A stretch of 64,000 bases of DNA from Myxocyprinus asiaticus (taxonomy: Eukaryota; Chordata; Actinopteri; Cypriniformes; Catostomidae). The stretch spans positions 56,122,001 through 56,186,000 of the forward strand of contig NC_059346.1 of NCBI RefSeq assembly GCF_019703515.2, read 5' to 3'. Shown here piece by piece: positions 44,011 to 56,370 of this stretch (position 1 is the stretch's first letter; every line of letters starts with the position of its first letter). The translations under genes were made by a program, and so were the position numbers. The notes under the pieces were generated by a model. It searched no databases and was not told the origin of the DNA. It saw only the letters and a program-made list of their open reading frames with translations.

Positions 44011-45327
44011 GACTATTGTATACCTTCATATTTTGATATTTGACCTCACCTTCCTGAATTGAAAATACATTTTATTTCCAACATGCTGCCAGATGACTTT
44101 GAAAGGTAGACGTCTGCATTTATCAGACATCATGGTAACACTTTACATTGTTAGACATATTACATGTTGCTATTTTTAATAAATTTAGTATTAACAATAT
44201 AAAATGTAAATACAAACAGTTCCATAAAATTATTAGATTTTCCCTTCATTTGTACAGTATTACTCTTCACTTACTATACATATGTAAAATTATGTCTAAT
44301 ATTGATGTAATTAGACTGATCCTGATCATTAATAAAAAAAAACAAACAAAAAAAAAAAAACTCTGACATGGTTTATAAATGCTGCAACCACAGTAAATAG
44401 CCCTCATACACACTACGCATTTACAAGGAAATAGCCAATTATCAAATGCCTTGTTCAGAGAAGCAGCAAAAATCAGATTATTTTGTATTTATTTTTATTT
44501 ATTTATTTATTTATTTTTTTGGTGTCTCATACTAAAATCGGTTTCATTATTTGAAGTGTGAGCAGTGAAAATTACGTTTTTACTAACACAATCCATACCA
44601 CATTCATAGGGGATTTGAAATCAAAAGCTTGAGTTTGGAAATGTTTCTGTCTGATCAGATTTCACATAATTTTCTGTCATTCTGGACATGATGTGTTTGA
44701 AACATCAAAGTGCACTATAATGTTTCTAGCTGTGTCCGAAAACAATACATTTTGCTCACTGTTTCCCAATTCAGTAAACTATATGATATTCACTATAGCC
44801 TATGGTGAACAGTGAATGAGTGACCAAATCAGCAATTTTGATCAACTTGATCTTTATTGGAGGTCTACAGATGTAGATGAAGAACCCAGCAGTGTCTGTA
44901 TGTGTCTTCTGTAAATTAGCAAAGGTTAAGGGTTTATTATTCTGGGGATATTTGGGATTGGAGTGTCTTTGGATACCAGAAGCAAATATATGGAATGTGA
45001 GTGAGTGATGGGAGTAAAAGTGGGTGTGTAAGTGTGTTAAGTGTGATGGGGGATTTTTCCAAATGGCAGGATGATTTTAGGGGGTGCGACAGGCTGAATA
45101 TTTCAGCAGCTGGTGAATGTGTGCGTTTGCATATATAATTCTATGTCTAAAGTGTGTGAGGATTGGCAGGGATGGGAGAGGAGGGGGGCATCTGTTATGG
45201 ACTTTAATGAAAAGTATGTTGTTTGTTTTTGTGCCTTTGCATGCTTGTGAATGTATGCTAAATGTCTCACTAAGGCTTAAAATGAACAGAAGGACTGAAC
45301 ATTTAATCACTGTGGCGACTAGGCCTG
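44011..45327. other. A+T-rich stretch with (TTTA)n
   Basis: A (TTTA)n run lies at about 44486-44516. No gene seen. Confidence 0.5.
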
Positions 45328-45380
45328 GGTGTTCCACAAGGCTCTGTTTTAGGACCTTTTCAGTTCTTTACAGCCAGACA
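45325..45380 (+). pseudogene. LINE RT crumb
   Basis: CTGGGTGTTCCACAAGGCTC and what follows translate to LGVPQGSVLGPFQFFT, the conserved RT block of CR1/L2/Rex-like LINEs. Nothing else of the LINE is readable around it. Confidence 0.45.
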
Positions 45381-45656
45381 CAAGAACATAAAAAAATAAG
45401 AAAAGGGGTTTTCAGATGAACACATAATACACCTAAATGTTTTATCAAAAAATTTGCCTTTGAGTAACTCTTTTAGAACTTGGACTTGCCCTTTAGTGCT
45501 TCCTTTGTACACATTCAAAAGGCATTCAAAAGGCATTGTAAATGTAAGCCTTTCTAATGTAGTCTAATATTTTGCCCTAAACGTTTGCATGCTGACTACA
45601 ACTGTTAAGATTATCTGCTATTCATAGCTTTGTAAATGGACTGTGTGGCCTCACAA

Positions 45657-46254
45657 TTGTCACATTTATGTGTTTTGGTTCATGTTTTTCATGTCTTTTA
45701 TTTTCAAGTTTAGTTCCTGTTCATGTCATGTGATTTCCTGTTCCCTCATGTGATCTTGTCATGTGTTTCCCTGTGTCTTGTTTTCATTGGTTCTTTGTTT
45801 GATTACTTTGTTATTAGTCTTGTCTTTTCATTGGTTTAAGTTCATTTAGTCTTGTTATCTTCTTTATTAGTTTAGTCTTGTGATTGGTTGTCTTGTTTAC
45901 TTGTTACCCATGTCCTTGTATTTAAGCCCTTATGTTTGCCATTGTCTGGTGTGAGGTATTGTGTATGTAACTTAGTTGTTTTGTTCTAGTCAAGCTTATG
46001 TTATGTTATGTTATGTTATGTTATGTTATGTTATGTTATGTTATGTTATGTTATGTTATGTTATGTTATGTTATGTTATGTTATGTTAAGTCTATAGTCA
46101 AGTCATGTCATGTCAGGTCTAGTTTTTGTCAAGTCTAGTTCATGTTTATGTTCACATTTTTAGTTAGGGTTTTGGAATTACATGTCTGAAAAATAAACTG
46201 CTCTTGGGTTCATCTTCACACCATAGTCTCTTTGTCTGCCTGTTGCCAACATCG
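45657..46254 (+). repeat. Probable solo LTR with expanded pentamer
   Basis: It begins TGTCACATTTATGTG and is T-rich. It has a TATA-like GTATTTAAGCCC (about 45917), a poly-A signal AATAAA (about 46191) and a G/T-rich end near CATCGTTATA. This resembles fish LTR organisation. No convincing target duplication or internal region. A (TTATG)18 tract lies within it. Confidence 0.45.
45996..46085. repeat. (TTATG)18 microsatellite
   Basis: Eighteen perfect units of TTATG (90 bp). Confidence 0.95.
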
Positions 46255-46325
46255 TTATAATAATCTTCTTTTTTATTTTTATTCTGTTCATTTTTATCTT
46301 TCTCCCCTCCTCTAATATCCTCACT

Positions 46326-46708
46326 GAGGGGGAAATTCACTAAGAAGCATGAATTGTTATACATCAAAGAATCATTTATTTACATGCGCTGTCTGCGTTG
46401 TTTTAGCACCTGATTCACTAAAGGAAATAAATCACGTAATGGCACAAACACAACCAAAATGTAGTGTTTAAGGCAATTTGCAGGGCACAGTTCCCGATCC
46501 TATGGGTTCAAAGTTGGGAAGGATGCAGCAGACTACCACCATCTGGCATACTTTATTGGGACTGTATAGCTCCACCACTGCGATCCAGGCACCTGAATTG
46601 GCTGTTTAAAATGCAGAAAGTGCATTAGATACTTCTTCTCCATCATTTGACCATCATTTGAAATAAAGCATGCAAACGTTGTGCAACTGTTAAGTGAATT
46701 TGCCCCTG
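46326..46708. mobile_element. Possible hAT-like MITE
   Basis: GAGGGGGAAATTCACTAAG (left) matches the inverse of TTAAGTGAATTTGCCCCTG (right, ending 46708). About 383 bp, no coding content. No target duplication could be seen. Confidence 0.5.
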
Positions 46709-48298
46709 TAAGGTTTGAAGGAACTGGAGAATATTATTAGGAAGTTGAGAGTCCTTTGGCATGATTGAGACAGTCAGAGTGCCAAGAGCAAATGTAATTA
46801 TGGAATGCACATTGGCTTAAATTGCTCTCATTGCTTTTTCTATAGTGTTGTGATGTTGATTAGATTTTCAGATTGAGTTTAAGGACTGCAAGAGAGAAAA
46901 AGAGAGGGGTAAACAGAGGTTGCACATTCTAGTTACAGACATGTTTTTAGAGAGTGTGCATGAGTTTCTGTATATTAAATACACAGGGAAAAATGGTGTA
47001 TATCTTCTAGGGCTGGGTGATATAGCAAAAAAATTATTAAATAAAAGAATTCAAACTTTTAGTGATATTCAATATACATCTAAATATTAATGTATTTGCC
47101 CTGAAATGTCTTTAAAAAGATAATTCTTCTTCTTTTTCATTTATTTATTTATTTTTTGCAATCACAGGAACCATTATTTCAGCCATTGTAGCAATTACAT
47201 TCAAAATTTTAAATGTAAATTGAGCTTAAAAAATAATCAAGACATGTTTACATTAAATGAACATAAGGAAAAATAATATTTAATAATTTTCATTTAGTCT
47301 ATACAGACAAATATAACAATACATAGTCATAAAAATCAGTATTTACCTACCTATATTTGAATAAAATGTACTAATATTTGAAAAATGCTACATGAAGACT
47401 TCAGTGAATGTTTTTGTGTGAAGACATGAACAAATCATTGAATCAGAATTTTGAATCAGTTAATTGAATCAGACCATTTACTAATAAAATTAACGCTCTT
47501 TTTGCTATACAGTTTGAAACCAGAGATGCTATTAAAACATCTCTGTCTTGATGCTCTCGAGAAATTAGTCTAATGACAGTCTTTAGAAAATGTAATGCAG
47601 TTTAATCTTGGAAACTTAATGATGCATCAAAATCATTCTGATCGTTCTCAAAGTTGCTTAATTGAATATCACCATTTAAAATGTATATATTTCATGTATA
47701 AATGAATGAATTTATGAATTATTGAACATATAGCCTATTTACATTAATAAATATCTATTAGGGATGTGCAGGAGTAATCAATTAATCAAGTACTAGTTTA
47801 GCTTTAAATATTCGACTAGTAAAAACACTACTGAAATATCGCAGTTTGATTTTCCTTAGTGTTTTTGCCTGCCATGGACCACAATGAAACTGCTTTTCTC
47901 ATCTAAATCTTGCAGTTAGAACTCATTGAATTGGTTGGTGCTGTGAATGCATGACCTTGTTAAAGGAATTGTTTACCCAAAAAGAACATTTGAATTATTG
48001 GATTATATCACTTCAGAAGACTTCAGTGTATGTTTTTATGTGTAAGTGCAATTCTTTTTTTTATTATCTTTTTTTTTTTATTTTTTTTTTTTTTTTTAAA
48101 TCTAGATGTTGTTGTTTATGCATAGCGCTAACTGTCTTAATAACAATAACAGGTTCAAAGATTGAAGACTGAACATTCTAAATTTCAAGTAATTGATTAC
48201 TCGTTTTTTTGTGTTAGAGTACTCTACTACAAAATTATTCAAAATGCCCATCCCTAATATTTATACTCATATACTGTATATATACACATATTTATATA
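46709..48298. other. A+T-rich non-coding stretch
   Basis: It includes a MITE-like start (TTAAAGGAATTGTTTACCC, about 47961) and T-runs at 48056-48098. No gene seen. Confidence 0.5.
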
Positions 48299-48904
48299 CA
48301 CTGATGAGCCAAAACATAATGACCACCTGCCTATGATGCTGTTGGTTCTCCGTGTGCCGCCAAAACAGCGTTGACACGCCAAGGCTTGGACTCTACAAGA
48401 CCCCTGAAGGTGTCCTGTGGTATCTGGCACCAAGATATTAGCAGCAGATCCTTCAAGTCCTGTAAGTTGTGAGGTGGAGCAGCCGTGTAGTGAACTTGTT
48501 GGTCTAGCACATCCCACAGATGCTCAATCGGATTGAGATCCGGGAAATTTGGTGTGCAGTGTGGCAGGGCGCATTATCCTGCAGAAAGTGGCCACTGCCA
48601 TCAGGGTATACCATTGCCATGAAGGTGTGTACCTGGTCTGCAACAATGTTTAGGTTGGTGGCATGTGTCAAATTGACATCCAAATGAATGACCAGACCCA
48701 CGGTTTCCCAGCAGAACATTGCCCAGAGCATCACACTCACTCCACCGGCTTGTCTTCTTCCCACGGTACATCCTGGTGCCAACACTTCCCCAGGTAAACG
48801 GTGCACGTGTACACGGCCGTCCATGTGATGTAAAAGAAAACTGGACTCATCGGACCAGGTGACCTTCTTCCACTGAGTGGTCGTAACGTTTTGACTCATT
48901 TGTG
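48299..48904 (-). mobile_element. Tc1/mariner-like transposon, internally deleted
   Basis: CACTGATGAGCCAAAACATA (48299 on) and the inverse of CGTTTTGACTCATTTGTG (to 48904) are terminal repeats flanked by TA. The 606-bp element lacks the N-terminal DNA-binding part of the transposase, because its right half joins directly to the right terminal repeat. Confidence 0.8.
48504..48899 (-). pseudogene. Tc1-like transposase fragment
   Basis: A 131-codon frame shows WKKVTWSDESSFLLHHMDG (first Asp, residue 17), PGCTVGRRQAGGVSVMLWAM and GHFLQDNAPCHTAHQ (second Asp, residue 108). The Glu region is lost by frameshift after ISRISIRLS. Its first residues come from the joined terminal repeat, so they are not transposase sequence. 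Confidence 0.75.
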
Positions 48905-48920
48905 TATATACAGTATATAC

Positions 48921-48925
<5 letters not shown>

Positions 48926-48958
<33 letters not shown>
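48926..48958. repeat. (TG)n microsatellite
   Basis: About 16 TG units. Confidence 0.9.
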
Positions 48959-48959
<1 letters not shown>

Positions 48960-48960
<1 letters not shown>

Positions 48961-49514
48961 GATAGATTTTTGTATAAATAAAATTATAAATAAATGAATT
49001 TATATGAATTAATAAATGTTGTCAATACTCAGTATTTTGCCCAGCCTTAATCTCTTCACAGATGAAATCACCTAAGGTAAGTGTTAACAATTGCTTAAAA
49101 AAACACACAAGGGTCTGGATAGAATTAGCACCAGCGTTACAGGAAATATGATATACTCAGCCACACACATGCAAACATAAATTATCCTCGGCCTCACTTC
49201 TATGGCCGCATTGTCACATTTAATGTGTGCGCCTGTGTGCCTCTGTAAGGTGCTAGGAGGGCCCTGGTCGCTATACTGGATTAGCATAGAGGATTGAGTG
49301 CCATCTGGCAACCACCTGCAGAGAGAGAGACAGGCACTTACTCACAAACCCCCACATACTCAACATATCATACTCTACTCCTAATAGAGTATACTATGGC
49401 TTTCTGTACTATTGATTTATTCATCCTTTAGTCAGTTTCTAACCCTAACCTTGTGTGTGTGTGACAGTGAAAGAGCAAATGAAGTAGGTTATGTGAGTGA
49501 TCCCTCTCTATCAG
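48960..49514. other. Non-coding stretch
   Basis: No gene or repeat recognised apart from short GA and A-rich runs. Confidence 0.45.
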
Positions 49515-49522
49515 TTTGTATG

Positions 49523-49909
49523 CAGTAGCGGATCCTGGCATAGGTGATATAGGCAGCCACCTAGGGCGGCAACGCTCTCTGGGGTGGCACCACAGGGTAC
49601 CTGATCGGCCACCCCCCGACAGAGCTCGCAATGTTGTGATGGGGAAAAGGTGCCTCGAACTGTGCTGCCCTGGCTCGCTATGGGAGAAAGGTGCCCCAAA
49701 TCATGCCACCCCGCCCCCAGAAGATTGCGATGTGAGAAAGGTGCCCTAAATCGAGCCACCCCTGCAGAGAGCTCGCAAGATTGCGATGGGGGAAAGGTGC
49801 CCCGAGTTGTTCCTGACAGGCTACTCAGCCTTAAAGGCTCTATATGGTTAAGATTATGAATGTTCATAATGTATTCTTACATTCGGAACAAACATAAAAT
49901 AATCATGAT

Positions 49910-49999
<90 letters not shown>

Positions 50000-50457
50000 C
50001 TTCATTTCTATATTTATTGTCTAGATATTTTTATTTACCCTCATGCCATTCCAGAAAAATGGCTTTCTTTCTTTTGCAGAATACAAATTAATATTTTTAG
50101 AAGAATATTTTAGCTCTGTAGGTCCATAAAATGCAAATGAATGTTGGCCAGAACTTTGAAGCTCCAAAAAGCACATAAAGGCAGCATAAAAGTAATCCAG
50201 TTGTTAAATCCGTGTCTTCAGAAGCGACATGATAGATGTGGGTGAGAAACAGATGAATATTTGAGTCCCTTTTTACTCTAAATCTCTACTTACACTTTCA
50301 GACATGAAAGTGAAACTAAACAAGCATCAAATGTGACTTTCAGATGTGAAAGTGGAGATTTAGAGTATAAAAAGGACTTTAATATTGATCTGTTTCTCAT
50401 GTTGTTGTTTTTGATGTAAGGGGGCTCGCCTAGGGCACTAAGCCAGACCCGCCACTG
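49523..50457. mobile_element. hAT-like non-autonomous transposon
   Basis: The ends CAGTAGCGGATCCTGG and CCAGACCCGCCACTG are short imperfect inverted repeats. An 8-bp target duplication, TTTGTATG / TTTGTACG (49515-49522 and 50458-50465), has one mismatch. Inside are an array of about four degenerate units sharing GCGATGNGNGAAAGGTGCCC (49620-49810), a (TA)n(TAGA)n tract (49913-49999), and a MITE-like fragment (50040-50400). No transposase. Confidence 0.82.
49913..49999. repeat. (TA)n(TAGA)n compound microsatellite
   Basis: About 26 TA units followed by about 9 TAGA units. Confidence 0.93.
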
Positions 50458-50487
50458 TTTGTACGTGTGCTATTATGTCATGACATA

Positions 50488-51735
50488 CACTATATTGCCA
50501 AAAGTATTCGCTCACCCATCCAAATAATTGAATTCAGGTGTTCCAATCACTTCCATGGCCACAGGTGTATAAAATGAAGCACCTAGGCATGCAGACTGCT
50601 TCTACAAACATTTGTGAAAGAATGGGCCGCTCTCAGGAGCTCAGTGAATTCCAGCGTGGTACTGTGATAGGATGCCACCTGTGCAACAAGTCCAGTCGTG
50701 AAATTTCCTCGCTACTAAATATTCCACAGTCAACTGTCAGTGGTATTATAACAAAGTGGAAGCGATTGGGAATGACAGCAACTCAGCCACGAAGTGGTAG
50801 GCCACGTAAAATGACAGAGCGGGGTCAGCGGATGCTGAGGCGCATAGTGCGCAGAGGTCGCCAACTTTCTGCAGAGTCGATCGCTACAGACCTCCAAAGT
50901 TCATGTGGCCTTCAGATTAGCTCAAGAACAGTGCGTAGAGAGCTTCATGGAATGGGTTTCCATGGCCGAGCAGCTGCATCCAAGCCATACATCACCAAGT
51001 GCAATGCAAAGCATCGGATGCAGTGGTGTAAAGCACGCCGCCACTGGACTCTAGAGCAGTGGAGACGCGTTCTCTGGAGTGACAAATCACGCTTCTCCAT
51101 CTGGCAATCTGATGGACGAGTCTGGGTTTGGCGGTTGCCAGGAGAACGGTACTTGTCTGACTGCATTGTGCCAACTGTGAATTTTGGTGGAGGGGGGATT
51201 ATGGTGTGGGGTTGTTTTTCAGGAGCTGGGCTTGGCCCCTTAGTTCCAGTGAAAGGAACTCTGAATGCTTCAGCATACCAGGAGATTTTGGACAATTCCA
51301 TGCTCCTAACTTTGTGGGAACAGTTTGGGGATGGCCCCTTCCTGTTCCAACATGACTGCGCACCAGTGCACAAAGCAAGGTCCATAAAGACATGGATGAG
51401 CGAGTTTGGTGTGGAAGAACTTGACTGGCCTGCACAGAGTCCTGACCTCAACCCGATAGAGCACCTTTGGGATGAATTAGAGCGAAGACTGCAAGCCAGG
51501 CCTTCTCATCCAACATCAGTGTCTGACCTCACAAATGCGCTTCTGGAAGAATGGTCAAAAATTCCCATAAACACACTCCTAAACCTTGTGGAAAGCCTTC
51601 CCAGAAGAGTTGAAGCTGTTATAGCTGCAAAGGGTGGGCCGACGTCATATTAAACCTTATGGATTAAGAATGGGATGTCACTTAAGTTCATATGCGTCTA
51701 AAGGCAGGTGAGCGAATACTTTTGGCAATATAGTG
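50488..51735 (+). mobile_element. Tc1-like transposon copy 2, nearly intact
   Basis: A 1248-bp element with about 29-bp inverted ends (CACTATATTGCCAAAAGTAT) and flanking TA (50486-50487 and 51736-51737). It carries a full-length transposase frame and starts 22 bp beyond the target duplication of the hAT element before it. Near identity to copy 1 points to recent spread of the family. Confidence 0.94.
50538..51653 (+). CDS. Tc1-like transposase, full-length frame
   Basis: A 371-codon open frame; the true start is more likely Met13 (MKHLGMQT) or Met29 ([11 protein letters not shown]), since family members are about 340 residues. N-terminal helix-turn-helix region (residues 29-80) with a GRPRK motif at 87-91 (AT-hook like), then the DDE domain: Asp182 (WSD), Asp273 ([13 protein letters not shown]) and Glu308 ([11 protein letters not shown]), with 34 residues between the last two. 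The enzyme would cut and paste the element at TA sites. Residue 183, Glu in copy 1 (WSDES), is Lys here, so activity is doubtful although no stop is present. Confidence 0.92.
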   Translation: MFQSLPWPQVYKMKHLGMQTASTNICERMGRSQELSEFQRGTVIGCHLCNKSSREISSLLNIPQSTVSGIITKWKRLGMTATQPRSGRPRKMTERGQRMLRRIVRRGRQLSAESIATDLQSSCGLQISSRTVRRELHGMGFHGRAAASKPYITKCNAKHRMQWCKARRHWTLEQWRRVLWSDKSRFSIWQSDGRVWVWRLPGERYLSDCIVPTVNFGGGGIMVWGCFSGAGLGPLVPVKGTLNASAYQEILDNSMLLTLWEQFGDGPFLFQHDCAPVHKARSIKTWMSEFGVEELDWPAQSPDLNPIEHLWDELERRLQARPSHPTSVSDLTNALLEEWSKIPINTLLNLVESLPRRVEAVIAAKGGPTSY

Positions 51736-51737
51736 TA

Positions 51738-52502
51738 TATATATATATACACACACACACACAAGCACATACACAAATGTTTATTTTTACATTTTGGTGG
51801 GGACTTCCCATTGTCTTCCCTTGGCCTTAAATGCCTTATTGTTTTTATAAAACAGTTACTGCATAATAAATATGTAATGGACACATTTTTTTTTATCATC
51901 CATTAAGTGCTATAGATAGTCCAAGATAGTCCTTGACATCAGTAAAAAAAGAAAAAAAGCAACAAAACATTGGACTATGGGTGTTGCTTTGTAAACAGAT
52001 GTTTAGCGTCATATTATATTGAGTATTTTAGCATGGCTGGATGCTGTATTGACTAATTAGGGACCGGAACAATCCGTTTTATAGCTTGACTACTGTTATT
52101 TGTCCTTATTTTACATAAATTGTTTTGCACACTTTTAGTTTAGTTTTATGTTCCACAGAAGAAAGAAAGTCATATGTGATCAGAACAACATGAGTGTGAA
52201 TGAATGATGACAGAATTTACATTTTTGTGTGAACTGAGAAACTGAAACTGAAAAAAATATAAAATAATAGTGTGTAAGTGTGTGAGTGTGTAATGTGAAG
52301 TCTGTTGGGTCGCTTCTTGTGAAATGTTCAGTGAGATGAGTAATGTTAGATTAGCCAGTGTCTCTAGTGCATAAACTCTATGTCGATACTTCAGATGTCA
52401 TGAAAAACTGGTTTGGAAACACTTTTTGTCAAGAAAATTGGCATTAACGCAAAAATGTAGTGTCACATGACAGAATTTACCCCAGTCGTTAGCATGTGTT
52501 AA
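51738..52502. other. Non-coding stretch with MITE-like fragment
   Basis: Short TA/CA repeats at 51736-51762. At 52139-52231 a MITE-like end reads TATGTTCCACAGAAGAAAGA to TTTTTGTGTGAACT. No gene seen. Confidence 0.5.
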
Positions 52503-52550
52503 TCATGACGACAAGGTATACATCCTTGAAAGCCAATTTATTGTACATGT

Positions 52551-52841
52551 AGCATTACTCACACTGTTATGGATTGGTCTTAATGGCATATCTGCACAGA
52601 TCCAATGCTGCAAACACATCTGCATCATGATACTTCCAGGTGTGCCAACACAAATATCTCGTATCATGCACCTGTCATCGACAAGTGCACGGAGAACAAA
52701 TGAATGGCCACTGTTTGTGATTAATTTAATCGCGGTAACCATACATTTATTTATTAAAGTTGCTTTTCCACACCATTTAAAATAATAGACGGCAGTCATG
52801 GAATTAGCACATAGTACAAAAAGCATATAATTTCTATGCAC
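52551..52841 (-). pseudogene. PIF/Harbinger-like transposase fragment
   Basis: The reverse strand reads GHSFVLRALVDDRCMIRDIC, VGTPGS, and then, after a one-base frame change, HDADVFAALDLCRYAIKTN. The VDDR...VGTPGS-HD block resembles the DDE nuclease of PIF/Harbinger transposases. Upstream residues on the same frame (MHRNYMLFVLCANSM) are not recognised and may lie outside the gene. Only a small piece is left, no terminal repeats. Confidence 0.5.
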
Positions 52842-55390
52842 AAAGATGTTTTAAATTAAAAATAAATACACAATATTAGGAAAAAAGCATCAGTGTGCTT
52901 TTTTGGAACACTAACATATAGCACAATTCAATAAAATTATTGTTTAGCTTACTTCTGAAAAAATGCTGGCAAAATTCCCTGTATTAAATTAAATAAATTA
53001 CCAAACTAATAAAGCATTCAATTAAAAAAATAAATTACCAAATGAAAGAATTATATTGTTAGGCCTATATCAAGTCAGCTGAATGACATTCTCAGAATGT
53101 TCTACACTTTTTTTCAAGACTATAAACTATCAGAACTATTTGTCCAATGCTGACTTCACTTTCAGAAAACGAGCTTTTGAACATTTTAAAACTTTTAAAT
53201 ATTTTAAATCTCACCCTCTTTACCTCGGATCGCATTTGCCGAGCTTCTTCAGAAAATGTAAATTGCATTATGATGCTAAAATTAATTTGAGATGACAATC
53301 AAGTTCAGTTGGTTGTTAAAAGTTGCTGGACAAATGTGCGGGACATAATGCAGTTGTGATGGCGATGCTTTAGATTAGATGATTGTTCGAAATAGTCTAT
53401 TGAATATCAGGAATGTATCATATATGTAAACCCTGATATTACACCGCATCGATTTTTCTTTAATAGCTGTTCACACAGCATATACACATCGATGGATGAT
53501 CCTTATACTAAGACTGAAAGTTTCCCCACTACTTGGTGCAGGTTGCCAGCTTGAACAGGGCCATGATGATTCGCTTTCGGGTCAGAACCGGTGGCAACCT
53601 GCGATAGGCGCAACATCAGGACCAATATTACAGTCCTATCAGAAGGGCAACTGCTCCCTTTTGATTGCAAGAATTTGTGAAATTAAAATGACAGTAAGCT
53701 GGCTGATTTCAATGAATTGGGGAATTAGGGACATCTGGGAGGTGAAAGGTACACAGTTAGCGATATACACACATGTCTGTATGGAAACGGCTTAAGGGCT
53801 TATATATTTGCTATAAACCAAAACTTATGCAACAGAGTTTTAGGCCATTTGAATGGAAACAGGCAGAGAACAGCAAATTTCGCAAACTTTTTTAGGCATT
53901 TTCACTTTATCGATAAAAAAACAGTGTGAAAAGTGGATGGAAACTAGGTTAATGAGAGCATCTTTAGTGAGGAAGATTTTCATGAGCCTAAGGCTGCTGT
54001 AGCTGCAGAAAACCCATTTACTGCTGTAGTGATTGTCAGTATTACAGCCGTCTCAGCAGGGAATCACACACACACAGAACTGACCCTCAGCCATCAATAT
54101 TGTCTGCTATTTCCCAGTAGACTACCTTTGATTTTTCTGCTCATAATTTGCGCTTTAAATATGTACCCTGTTTGGCATGGGTTTTGAAGTGGTTTAAATA
54201 AACACTTGTAATCATAATTCCACTTTTACATTATTCCAAATTTTTTCAGTAATGTGACAATAGCTCAGCTTTTTCACAATAATGTTGCTTTTCCTGTGAC
54301 AGTCTACTTTTTCCAACAAACTGGTGCAGCTTCACAAAACACTTCATTTGTCAAATTTAATTGCGCATGTAGAAATGTAATCAAACATACTCACCTAAAC
54401 CGTCCTCTCTCTCTAAATGTAGCATAGGGAACTCCAGTTAAATTTAGTGAATCATTCGGACGGTTTTTAAATGAACTTGAAATGAGTCCCTGCGCAGAAG
54501 TCACTTCGCTTTTTTTAAGTGATTATATTTTTAGATGATTCTTTTCTTCTTTTTTTATTAATTATGTGGCACAAAAGCAATAAAGATCTATAATTATAGA
54601 CTACTTAAAATTATATTTTAAATATACGTTTATTTATAAGACATATAAATATATTTATATGGAATAAACTCTGTGCTGTACCAGGCAGGCCCCTGATTCT
54701 TAAATATGACTCGGTTCCTAAGATATGTCTATGAAATTTTTTGTTTGTCTAATTTTAACGTCCGCCAAGCAAAAATTCTCTTGGTTCTCCTCTTTACCTC
54801 TCCTCAATAAGCTGCACGATTTAAGGTAGCCATACCTGCCAACACTCCCGATTTTACCGTGTTTCTACCATTTTTCCACCTCTCCTCCTGCTGTACTCCC
54901 AATTTACAATTTCTCCCTTTAAACTCATGATTTTCCGCATCCACACTTTGCTCATGAGAATGTATTATACCAGTATGTAGGGTTGCCACCTGTCCCATAA
55001 AATATGGGATTGTCCTGTATTTAAATATGAAATGATGCTTCCTGTATTAAATCAATATTTGTCTGTAAGCTGATTAGATGGCATCACGGTGAAATCGTTC
55101 CAGATCGTTAATATAACACTGATATAAGTTAGAAAATTAGGGACCATCTGAAAAGTCCACACATAAAACTAAAACTATGGATTTTTTATTAAAAATCAGA
55201 AGGTTCAATATAAATGTCCAGTAAGATGTACAAAATTACACAGATCTAACAATGCATGAATACAATCACTGAGTCATGAAGACAAGAAGTACAGGTGAAG
55301 GAAATAAATAAATAATAATAATTAAAACAAAAAAGTAAAAATGCATGTGAACAAACACAGATGTTTACATAAATAATCTGTGAATAAATA
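52842..55390. other. A+T-rich non-coding stretch
   Basis: No gene recognised. An ORF at 53496-53795 (99 codons) has no known motif. At 54977 a TAGGGTTGCCACCTGTCC sequence resembles the fragment at 4743. Confidence 0.45.
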
Positions 55391-55391
55391 T

Positions 55392-55800
55392 GCTGACTAC
55401 CACCCCTGGAGTCACAAGTTCGAATCCAGGGTGTGCTGAGTGACTCCAGCCAGGTCTCCTAAGCAACCAAATTGGCCCGGTTGCTAGGGTGGGTAGAGTC
55501 ACGTTGGGTTAACCTCCTCATGGTGACTATAATGTGGTTCTCTCTCTCAGTGGGGCGCGTGGTGAGTTGTGCGTGGATGCAGCTGAGAATAGCGTGAAGC
55601 CTCCACACGTGCTATGTATCCGCGGTAACGCGCTCAACAAGTCACGTGATAAGATGCGCGGGTTGACTGTCTCAGACACGGAGGCAACTGAGATTCATCC
55701 TCCTCCACCCGGATTGAGGCGAGTCACTACGCCACCACGAGGACTTAGAGCACATTGGGAATTGGGCATTCCAAATTGGGGAGAAAAATATAAAAAAATA
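55392..55800 (+). mobile_element. tRNA-derived SINE, copy 3, head truncated
   Basis: Same family as 647-1090 but on the forward strand. It starts at GCTGACTACCACCCCTGG, so the A-box is missing; the B-box-like AGTTCGAATCCAG is at 55417-55429. It ends GGGCATTCCAAATTGGGGAG with an A-rich tail. The ORF through its body (55534-55827) is not a gene. Confidence 0.88.
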
Positions 55801-56370
55801 TTTGGTTACATTTGTATAGTAATGTAATGGCCCCTAATGACTTACAGAATTATACCCATAAATGGACAATTAAACTGTGGCAGCAGAGAATAGATCCATA
55901 ACTTTATTCTCATTTCATACTTTCTAAAGAGGGTTCTCAGCAAAAATTATTTACTGTATTAGGGCTAACAGTGGCTATTTGTTACATCGTCCATGCAAAA
56001 GATTACAATGTTAGCTTTAAGTCAAAGCACTTTCAGGATATCTATGTTACTTTATAGGCTATTTAGAGAGGGAATACACCTAGAGGCAAGTAGATAAGTG
56101 GGTTTAAATTTCAACCTGTCAACTGAATCCACAAAGGCTACATTCAAAATACAGCTGAAGTGTGCTTCTGCACCACTAGTTTCACCTAACAGAATAGGAA
56201 TAACAGAATAACGGAATATGGTTTAAACAACAAATTGTGTGCAGTTGTAATGTGATTAGTGGCAGACCAGGGGTATCATTTGAGAGCATGTGCATCAGAT
56301 TTTCAAAAAAAGCCATGTGTGCCATTCTGAAATATCTGAACTGCAAGAAACACCTATGTAGGCCAAAACA
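55801..56370. other. Non-coding stretch before DIRS
   Basis: No gene or repeat recognised. Confidence 0.45.

Noticed and set aside
53496..53795. 99-codon ORF
   Set aside because: Composition looks random and no known domain is present.
55534..55827. 97-codon ORF
   Set aside because: It lies wholly in a SINE body; the same translation appears antisense in the other SINE copies.
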